Made by a program: the position numbers and the translations under genes. This document shows, piece by piece, positions 56,047 through 64,000 of a stretch of 64,000 nt of DNA. Under the pieces are notes generated by a model. The model ran no database searches. It was not told the DNA's origin and was given only the letters and a program-made list of their open reading frames with translations. Origin of the DNA: Steinernema hermaphroditum (lineage: Eukaryota > Nematoda > Chromadorea > Rhabditida > Steinernematidae); contig CM059625.1 of the NCBI GenBank assembly GCA_030435675.1, forward strand, positions 16,802,001 to 16,866,000. The letters run 5' to 3'. The first letter of the stretch is position 1, and each line of letters begins with the position of its first letter.

Positions 56047-59000
56047 ATATCTGTAAAACAAGTTGTAAAAGAGAAATCGTAAAAGATACATTCTGTGCGG
56101 TGACAACTCTAGCTAATCGAACATATAGGCGAGCAGGTTCTCTTCGTTTCTTTATTAGAGACTCCATTTTCCTAAAAAATTTGTAGTCTCTCAAAGTATC
56201 CCATAACGATTTTACTTGTGTGTGGTTGGCTGTTTCGATTACGGCCCCTGCCGGTCTTTCGTGAAGCTCCGCGTAGCCGTCGATTGAATGGTGCTCGCTT
56301 CTCTGACGACCACATAGTTCCCAGACACTTTTTCGATCATTCTTTTCGAGGAAGAACGTAAACATCGTTCCTTTTCCCTAGATAATTTCTTGCTTAGTGG
56401 TGTTGGTCACAACAATTTACCTTGATTAGTGTATTGCCTCTATCAGAAAACTGGAACGAGTTATTGGTCCGGTGAGCAATGGTTTTCGCCGGCATGCTAA
56501 CGTGAATTCTACTCGGTACACCGCTTTGCTCCATCTTATTTGCCAAGTTAACCGTTTCACCGAAGAGGCAGTAGCGAGGCATCTTGATGCCGACGACGCC
56601 AGCCACCACAGCGCCGGAGTGGATGCCGATTCTGATCTGTATAGGCTGCTTGGTGATCGGGCTCTTGACAAGCTTTGATTCCATGAGCATGCCAATGGAC
56701 ACGTCCATCACGCGCTCGGCATGGTTCTCGCATTCTTTTGGAACTCCTCCGACGATCATGTACGCGTCGCCGATGGTCTCTACTTTGTAGACGTCGTGCT
56801 ATGTTTTCACAAATACAAAGAGCACTTATGGTCATTGAACATACCATTCCCACAAGACCGTCGAAGCGTAAATACAGATCGTTTAGAAGGTTAACAACGT
56901 CGTATGGAGTGCACATAGCACAGATGTTAGTGAAAGTGACAATGTCGGTGAAGAGAAGTGTTGCTTCCGGGAACTCGCCTAAACATCGACCATATACCAC
57001 ACAGAACTGTGGTTGCAATTGGAAGGTTTGAGGTTGATCTCACGAAAAAAAAACCCATAGGCATTTGATTATCTTCTATGTCTTCTAAAATTTAGACTCG
57101 TATAGCGAAGGACTGACGCTAAGAGAACAAGGCCTCGTGGCGCAATGGATAACGCGTCGGTCTACGGAACCGAAGATTGCAGGTTCGAATCCTGCCGAGG
57201 TCGAAAGATTTTTACTTTTTCTGGATCATTGTCCCGCTGTAATTTGTCCCCATATCACGTACATGCTTCTACTGATCCACTCTGGCGCAATGACTCAGCC
57301 ACCGACAAAGGCATCAGTTCGCACAGTAACTCGTCGACCTTTTGCTTTTCAGCTTCCAATTCTACCGCCATCTTCTTCAGGATACGAGTTGTATCTTCCA
57401 ATCGTCGACTGAAATATTCTTAATCACTTAGATATATGACCTGCGAAGCTGACTTAAGTTCAACTTGTGACATTCTGCTCTGATTTAACATAACCAAATC
57501 GCGTGTTCCGTCATGACGTTGCATGTCGGAGATGAACAATGTTGTTTCAATCATCTCTTCTCTAAAAGCTTTCATTATAATGCGGAAGACTTTTCGTATC
57601 GACTTACACTGTAGTAACATTCAGGGAGCACATATACAGAACGAACTGACCATTATTGATCTGCACCATCTGGCCTGGAAAAAGTGACTGTGTATGAAAA
57701 CGATGTTGATTGTGCATACCCTTAAGCATTACGGGTTTTAACGACTGAGCGTGCGCTGAGGAGTGCATCTTGAACACGAATAGAGAATTCTCAAAAGATG
57801 AGATGGATTCCCAAGTCAGTGGAATCTCGGGATGTGTCATTTCGACAATGTCGCAAAGTGCCGTTTCGCCGTTGATGATTTGCGGGCTGACTTCTCTGAT
57901 GTGGTCACCGACATGCTCGATTATAAGATTCCGATCAAAGCAAATATGGTGTGGAAATGCGGCACAAAAGTCCCTGAGCGAGAGAATGCACGAATTCTAA
58001 AATCAGAATATGTACATGGTGGAATAAATATAATTTCATATTTATACATTTGCAATATTTGTTTTTCAAATACACTATCCGTTATGTAAAATATACATAC
58101 TGTTATAGAATGTATTTTGGAAATGCGTGTACTGATCAGTTGTTTACTTCAACATTTGCAAATCCGTCTTTGCGATCAGTGCTGTTTCCTGATCAACACT
58201 GGTGGCCGCGTGTTCTCTGCTCGTCTGCTGCCTCGCACATCGCTGTCACGGAAATGTTACACATGCGGTGGTTACATAAAAGCGCGGCGCGTTCGCGTTC
58301 TCTCGAAGCGGTCCGGAGTCAACGGGTTCTCATCGAACCACAGTCCCGTCGGCATCAACTTGACCACTTCTTTTGCTTTTGCTTATGTCACGAACGCTCT
58401 TAGAATAGCCCGTTCTTTCAAAAAACAAACCAGGCAGTCTAGAACATGAAGTTACATGGACCTAATTTTTTTGGCAAATCTGTTTACGAGACGGTGTCCA
58501 ATCTCTAGTATCAAAAGGCAGCAAAGTAACGATCACGTTTGGTCTGGCATCTTAACTCATGTGGTCGTCTGGGTCGTCGTTAGCGATTGAGCACATCATT
58601 TTGCGATGATGATAAGGCACCGCAACGTTCTGAGATACTACGAAGTGAACCGGGGAACTACGGAAAAATATCACATATTGCCCAGATTTCTCTGTTTGTC
58701 TGCTACCTCTCACGTTGCCGCCAAGAAACCGTCGCAAATGCGGTGGTTACATAAAAGCGCGGCGCGTTCGAATGCTCTCGAAGTGGTCCGGAGTTGACGG
58801 GTTCTCATCGAAATCTAACCCCCGTCAGCAACAACTTGACCGTTTCTTTTTATGTTTCACTTTACGTGTTTGGCACCAGTCGTCCTATGATCATTTTTGC
58901 CAAAATGGCTAGTTGTTCGCAAAATGTTTTGCTCACGCGTGAATTTAAAAGTCGTTAGCGGAGTGTCTTTGCAAGCGTTGCTTTTAATACGTCAGAGAGC

Positions 59001-60720
59001 CTACCAGTCCAGGAAGCTGCGTGTGGGAGGCCGCTTTCGTGGTGATCGCCTTCGTCGTAGAGTTTTGGCTGTCCGTACCCTGGATAACTTGCGAAATTAG
59101 AAACACAACATGTTCCGTCACGAATGTCTCCAAATGTTCCTGGCGACGCTCGGTCACTTTCATGATGACTTCGGTGTCGTAGATTCGCCGCGCGACTTCG
59201 CGTACGACACCTTTCACAATCGGATAGAGTCCGCTTCGTTTGGAGTAGTAGTGAAGCACGAGCGAGCCATCTGTTTGTGCTTCGCATCGGAACGAGGGAC
59301 CTTTGAGTTTCGTACGGTAGACGACGTGATCGATAAACTGAAAATGAATTATTGATGAATTGGTCAGAATGAGGATTGCTTACGTAGTGGAGGGCGTCGA
59401 GACCGTCGAGAAAACCCTGAAGATCATTCTGGTTAATAAAATACTAGACATATAGGAAGTTCCCGTCATTACTCCAAACAACAAATATGTAATGAGACAT
59501 GATAGCGCAATGATGTAACCGATTTTATTCAACCTATCGAACAGTGTGCATTTTCTGATCTTTGGACAGGTACCACTCTAGCGAAAAAGAACCATCACGC
59601 ATTCAACACCAAATCTGTTGGCTAAGTCGATAGCCGTATACGTCGGAAAACAGTTTGTTCAAAGCATTTAATTTCGGGATTGGACGACTTAGCCTATCGC
59701 TTTAAGACTAAGTTCCGATCTTCCATAACGGTAATATATTAAGCACGGTAACCAACTCAGCTGTGCTCACTTGTTGTGGCGAAAGACTAACAAGTACATC
59801 AGATTTTTGCGATTCGTAGTGGCTTTTGGTTAGTAAATACATTGGTTATTGAAACATTGGTTAGTAAAAGACAAATCACTGAATAGCCAACTTGTATGGT
59901 GTTGCAAAAATGCAATGTAGTCGAAGCATAAATCATTTTACTGCGTGGATGCTAGAATCGTGCGGAGCGCTAGCACGGCTGAAGGGACAGAGGGTACTAC
60001 TGCGTTAGATAAGGAACCTCAGACTCGTTAAAGCAAATTAATAAGCAAAGGTCTAGCTGGATCTAAACTGAACATGCCTGCCCTATTTTTGAAAAATGAC
60101 GACATTCTTGCACAGGGGGATCTCAATGAATCACAGCTGTTGGTTATCTTCAAATAAAGAGGTGAAGGTTTACTGGTAAACCCTTTGCACTCGAAATCCT
60201 GATATTTATATTAGCTAACATAAATTTTAGACTACAAAGTTTATTTTATATTACCTGAAGGTCGGGAGCCATAGCTCTGAGCAACTCATCCCACCCGGTT
60301 TCCATTGTGAATTGAATGAGAAAACCACCGTAGGCTTCCCACACTTCCTCCACGGGAATTCCAATTATGTTCGCCATCGCGTTCACGATCTTCATCGTTT
60401 CATCGTCACTGTAGTAGTGGTTGATCTCACTTTCAGTTCCTTCTTCGAATTTTGCGACTTCTCTAAAAAAGGAGCCCTAATATCCCTATTGATCAAAATC
60501 AGGACTACAAAATTTTGAGCCAAGTGGCTTTGCCATATTTGCGATGGACGAGCTGTCGAAAACTTTCGTGGATCCATCCGAACTGTAAAGTACAGATTAA
60601 ACAGACATCAGGCGACAGCTTCACAGACCATTTCTTATTTTCGGGCGAGCGCGAGTCACGCGATTGAGGCGATGATTCTATGAGTCCGCAATGGGTCGCC
60701 TCCGTTGCCGCATTAAACAT
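56045..60720 (-). CDS. gcy-35: Soluble guanylate cyclase, GCY-35-like
   Basis: This heme-binding cyclase makes cGMP. C. elegans GCY-35 pairs with GCY-36 as an oxygen sensor in URX/AQR/PQR neurons. Exons are 60509-60720, 60255-60462, 59384-59416, 59005-59337, 57720-57996, 57608-57674, 57454-57561, 57263-57408, 56845-56978, 56421-56798 and 56045-56377, giving up to 742 residues. H-NOX starts at [20 protein letters not shown] and includes heme-ligand His in DALHYF and the YxSxR motif in YYSKRSG. A PAS-like/HNOBA region ([10 protein letters not shown]) and coiled coil ([19 protein letters not shown]) follow. The cyclase domain has metal Asps in [11 protein letters not shown] and ETIGDAYM, and Cys in [12 protein letters not shown]; the usual catalytic Arg is Lys (LANKMEQSG). 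Relatives begin MFGW, and a TTTACAG acceptor sits exactly before FGW (60582/60583). So the true first exon is probably a short one upstream, and the in-frame ATG at 60720 is a fallback. Confidence 0.94.
57131..57203 (+). tRNA. tRNA-Arg (anticodon ACG)
   Basis: The 73-nt sequence folds as a complete cloverleaf: acceptor GGCCTCG pairs with CGAGGTC (one G-U), anticodon stem TCGGT/ACCGA, loop CTACGGA giving anticodon ACG, and T-arm GCAGG-TTCGAAT-CCTGC. Box A (TGGCGCAATGG) and box B (GGTTCGAATCC) are both present. No intron is seen. It lies on the opposite strand inside the intron between gcy-35 exons 8 and 9. Codons read: CGU, and CGC/CGA if A34 is deaminated. Confidence 0.94.
58212..58381 (+). 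repeat. Copy R6 of the ~170-bp repeat, in gcy-35 intron 4
   Basis: The shared frame is open ([21 protein letters not shown] minus the first residue). It lies antisense within the 1008-bp intron between gcy-35 exons 4 and 5. Confidence 0.85.
58687..58853 (+). repeat. Copy R7 of the ~170-bp repeat, in gcy-35 intron 4
   Basis: It is more diverged than R6; the shared frame is partly kept ([19 protein letters not shown]) and degrades after it. The same intron carries R6. Confidence 0.8.
59417..60254 (-). other. 838-bp intron 2 of gcy-35
   Basis: The intron separates the second H-NOX exon from the 33-bp third exon. It is AT-rich and I see no nested gene or RNA in it. Confidence 0.6.
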
Positions 60721-61765
60721 TCATATTGCGTTCATTTCGCTAATTATTATTCGACTGGAGGACACCTTGATGCTCATGGCGTTTTCAGTGAATTCGCAGT
60801 TGTGGTAAAGGATGAAGTAATCATGGTAATGTCGGAACTTTAAGGGCATAGTGCGTCGAATCGGATACGGATATTTTCAAAATTATACAACGAAGTGTGT
60901 TCATTGTTTTGGGTTGCGCGTGCTTGCATAGTCCGATACAGTATTTCACGAAGTGTGCTTTCCGCGTGAGTAGCAATTCCGAACAGTAATCCACTTGTAA
61001 TAGGGCATTTTTATCAATCTGTTTTTGCTGAATTTGTCATCAATGAATGTGAGTCATGAATGTTTTAATCTGTAAGTCGCCCTGTCACCGTGCGGTTGGC
61101 CTCCTCCTGGCAATCCCTCTGGCAGTTTTGAATTCTCTGACTTCAAGAGGCAATTTGGAAATAAAGTCAAAAAGTCAGAGTCAAGTGAAACCTGTCACAT
61201 CACCTGGTTATAAAATTTGCTATGTTACGTTATGTCGATATTGGTAGATGATCCTCTGTCAGCTGGAAGGCAAAAAGACACCCATCGCTGTAGTTCATTC
61301 ATTCATGAAACTGTAGTCGAAACCTCTAGGTGGGCTTTTGCCGAACAGCTGAGAACTTAACAATCCACCGAACTACACATAAAATGAAGGTAAAGACGAG
61401 GATTCCTATAATTCTTTAACCGTTGTGTATTTTTCTATACAATGCGGAAAGTGCCACTGTATTATACTGTAAAGTAGTACATTTATTTTCTTGTATATAT
61501 CACAAACACATCAGGGAAGCTACAAACAGAACACACATAAGTGATATTTGGTTTAACAATGTTTGAGTTGTGCCATAATGTAAAAACAACGACGGAGAAC
61601 AAGTAGTGCGTGAGATGGAAATGACAGTGTCGTGAATTTTAGATTATCGTTGAGATGAGCACGAAATTCGTTGCGATCTACAAAGCAGAGGCAGGATTTT
61701 TACGTGGTTCAACAGATCAGTAGAACAGTGACTTTATGAGGGTAGGTTAGAGTTGCATAAAGTTG
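60721..61765. other. Intergenic / 5' flank of gcy-35
   Basis: No supported gene is present. The short first exon expected for gcy-35 should lie in or beyond this stretch, but I could not identify it with confidence. A minus-strand AATAAA (TTTATT near 61477) may serve the F-box-type gene. Confidence 0.45.
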
Positions 61766-62662
61766 TTAATAGACAGGTGGCAGTACACCAACAAAATTCA
61801 TGATTACGATGAATATGTCATGAGTTCCCGATGGTAACTGGTCGATTCTATTCTCGGGACGTCCCCATTGAGACAGCGAACCATATCTTCCTCCCTTGAA
61901 GTATCGCGCGAGGGGACGCTGCAGCTCAACGAGCGTGTGGAAACCGAACGGGAGCTCGCATTGAATCTGGACGCTGAATGGCTTCCGTTCCCAGGCTTCC
62001 ATAATTCGAAGGATGTGACGGACGGTGAAACGGCAACTGTTGTTGTAAATTTTGAGATAAGCCTTATTGAAATCGGCTATATGCTCCACGATTAGGTCCA
62101 GCGTTCGTGGGGTTATATCGCTGTTGTAAATTTCCAGGTTTGAAGGGGCACGCAACGGCAAACAGTTCACGAAAAGACGTTCGATTTCCATACTGTGTTT
62201 ACGGGAGTCGCAAATACTGATATCCCCGAAATTGCCTCTGATTCTCTGGATCAAAGCGGCGACCGGCTGCTTCCAACTCTTCAGCGTGCCGATGTACAGA
62301 TTCTGAAGTTGCGGAGTGAACGTTGTAGCAGCTAACACAGTATTCAGCTGGTCTTCACTCATAAGAACGTAACCTTTCTCGTCGCACGGTTGAATGTAAA
62401 TCGTTCTTCTAGTGACTTTGTCCTTTAAGCGCGAACCTGGGCAGAAGTACTTGTCGAAGTAGTTATTGGGGAACACATGCATCGACAGACGATTTTTCTT
62501 CGTGTTCAAGTTGATGTATATTTCGGTCTTCAAAGCTTCTGTCTTCTCAGCGATCGCTTTCCACACGCTATCCTTTCCAAGTGGCACATAGCGCTTGTTC
62601 TTGTAGTCCCAGGGCAAGCGCAATACAACATTTTCGATGAACTCGACAGGAACGCTGTCCAT
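61766..62662 (-). CDS. Intronless F-box-type protein (nematode-expanded class)
   Basis: A single exon of 298 codons. It opens MDSVPVEFIENVVLRLPWDY, the N-terminal pattern (M-D-S-V/I-P-xxF) common in the large nematode families of F-box and F-box-associated proteins. These usually act as substrate receptors of SCF ubiquitin ligases. The first 60 residues are helix-rich and could form a minimal F-box. The rest (LEIYNSDITPRTLDLIVEHI) resembles the variable ligand-binding half with leucine-rich spacing. There are no introns, unlike every other protein gene here. That fits either the fast-expanding F-box families or a retrocopy. It lies 1 kb upstream of gcy-35 on the same strand. The frame is solid; the family call is moderate, and no substrate can be inferred. 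Confidence 0.58.
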   Translation of the reverse strand: MDSVPVEFIENVVLRLPWDYKNKRYVPLGKDSVWKAIAEKTEALKTEIYINLNTKKNRLSMHVFPNNYFDKYFCPGSRLKDKVTRRTIYIQPCDEKGYVLMSEDQLNTVLAATTFTPQLQNLYIGTLKSWKQPVAALIQRIRGNFGDISICDSRKHSMEIERLFVNCLPLRAPSNLEIYNSDITPRTLDLIVEHIADFNKAYLKIYNNSCRFTVRHILRIMEAWERKPFSVQIQCELPFGFHTLVELQRPLARYFKGGRYGSLSQWGRPENRIDQLPSGTHDIFIVIMNFVGVLPPVY

Positions 62663-64000
62663 ACTGGACGTCGAATGGACGAAACAATAACCGAGGTGGG
62701 AGGTCGAGGATGGTGTGAATCAAGATTAACACCGCACGTCCGTTCGCGTCATCAAACGTGCGTTAGCTTTCAAGGGATGAGGCGGTATTAAGTGTGATAA
62801 TTACGGATGTGCAGCTGCAGCAGAGGGATGCAGCTACCAATTAGCGATGCGGCGGTTAACGCTTAATAATAGCACTGATTTTCAATGTCCACGAGGATTA
62901 GTTGGCCAACACAGTGGGCCAACATCGGATGTCTAATCCGCCTATCATTGCGACGACTGACCAGGTGCAACGTACCATAAACCTTAGCAAATGGATTTTG
63001 AATTCAGGGAGATATGCGAATGGCGTTTGCTTTTCGAAATTAGTTGCGGGTCTCAAATGGTAAAATTTTCAATCTTTGACATCATGTCAAGTTGGCACGA
63101 CTTCACGACTTTATTGCGTGATAACGCCTTGCATGACAACGAATTTAAACACAAACAAGGGTCTATTGCAGTCGGCTTAAACTCTGGAGTGGCCTTGATG
63201 TCGAACCGCTCGGTGGCGGTGCGCTCCATGATGCATACGGGAAATGAAAAGGATGCGGCAACGGCACGTTTTCTTCGCGGCCATTTGCGGCACTGCGAAT
63301 GCTTCTGAGCTCGCATACGCTTCGGTTTCTGGTCGGAAAGATGCGTCGTCGCCGGTGGCGGTATTCTTAAAGCGTCAGTGACGTTCATCTGGACTTCTGG
63401 ATTCACAATAATAAATGAGACATATTTCACAATTAAACATTATGTCAAAACTCGTTTATATTCCCGAATTTCTGAAAGGTATTGCACCTTAGTCGTTGTT
63501 TCTGTCCTTCCTTTAGTGAAGCACCCGCATCACACAGCAATCCTATTAGTTTGGATGTTGAGGCGGCGAACAGTCCAATGGCGTCAGGATGGCGGAGCAC
63601 GGCAAACAGGGTGGCTCCCGTTATCCTTGGTATTCGACACCTTTTTTTGGAGCCGGGACGATCATTGTGAACCAGTCACTCAGCTCAGTTCTGAGAGAGC
63701 GCTTGGACGACACGATCAGCCTCTACTTTGCATGACCGAAACAAATTAAAGACACTACCTGAAACAGCTTGTCATGAAAGACCTTATCGTTACACTTATG
63801 TCGATCATACTGGGTAATTTGCACGAGGTAATTTATTGAAATTCCTATTTTACAATCACAAACATCGAAGTGAAATGTACTATGATCCTAGCAATCTTTT
63901 TCTGCAAATAAAATAAGATTGTCAAGTGTAAACAACCGCTGAACGTGCATTCCACATGATCTCCAATCAAAAGTTCATTAATGCTAATATGTTAGCGTTG
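62663..64000. other. Right-end flank
   Basis: No supported gene. Overlapping frames on both strands at 63053-63430 (-, 125 codons) and 63378-63749 (+, 123 codons) lack recognisable domains or splice structure. A gene continuing beyond the window cannot be excluded. Confidence 0.4.

Overview
The window is nuclear DNA from a rhabditid-type nematode. The supported genes are intron-rich, with many introns of about 40-60 bp. Several begin just behind TTTCAG-type acceptors that look like spliced-leader sites. The proteins read like close relatives of Caenorhabditis elegans MRPS-24, PRMT-9, INX-6, LET-70, WDFY-3 and GCY-35. I could not run a search, so the species is not fixed. Gene density is low and gene order does not suggest an operon. 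All exon maps were assembled by hand from splice signals, reading phase and family resemblance.

Left part (1-32 kb): mrps-24 (+) lies at 3.3-4.1 kb and is followed by a decayed Tc1/mariner element with good inverted repeats at 4.7-5.2 kb. A BICRA/GLTSCR1-like chromatin-remodelling subunit (-) fills 6.5-12.6 kb. It faces prmt-9 (+, 15.3-25.1 kb) across a GC-rich divergent promoter region that carries several long ACGT-core palindromes. prmt-9 has one giant first intron of 6.8 kb. It converges on an inx-6-like innexin (-, 25.5-28.2 kb). A small unrecognised gene ending in a prenylation-type CVIL tail (+, 29.8-30.3 kb) is followed by a wrecked fatty-acid elongase pseudogene. Next comes let-70/ubc-2, a UBE2D-class E2 (-, 31.3-31.9 kb).

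Middle (32-51 kb): about 5.6 kb has no gene I can support. Then comes a complete 32-exon wdfy-3 (ALFY) gene (-, 37.5-50.6 kb) encoding about 3354 residues with PH-BEACH, WD40 and FYVE modules. Its FYVE finger has lost the His-His phosphoinositide motif. A candidate Atg8-binding (LIR) motif is retained.

Right part (51-64 kb): a gcy-35-like soluble guanylate cyclase (-, 56.0-60.7 kb) sits in a repeat-rich neighbourhood. Seven copies of a roughly 170-bp repeat lie in its large intron and downstream of it. One exon plus adjoining intron DNA has been duplicated downstream as a dead copy. A tRNA-Arg(ACG) is nested on the opposite strand inside another intron. An intronless F-box-type gene (-) lies at 61.8-62.7 kb.

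No functional system joins these genes. They are housekeeping (mitoribosome, E2, chromatin, arginine methylation), aggrephagy (wdfy-3) and neuronal or gap-junction genes (gcy-35, inx-6). The least explained items are the CVIL-tailed protein, the ORF-bearing repeat family and the exon duplication beside gcy-35.
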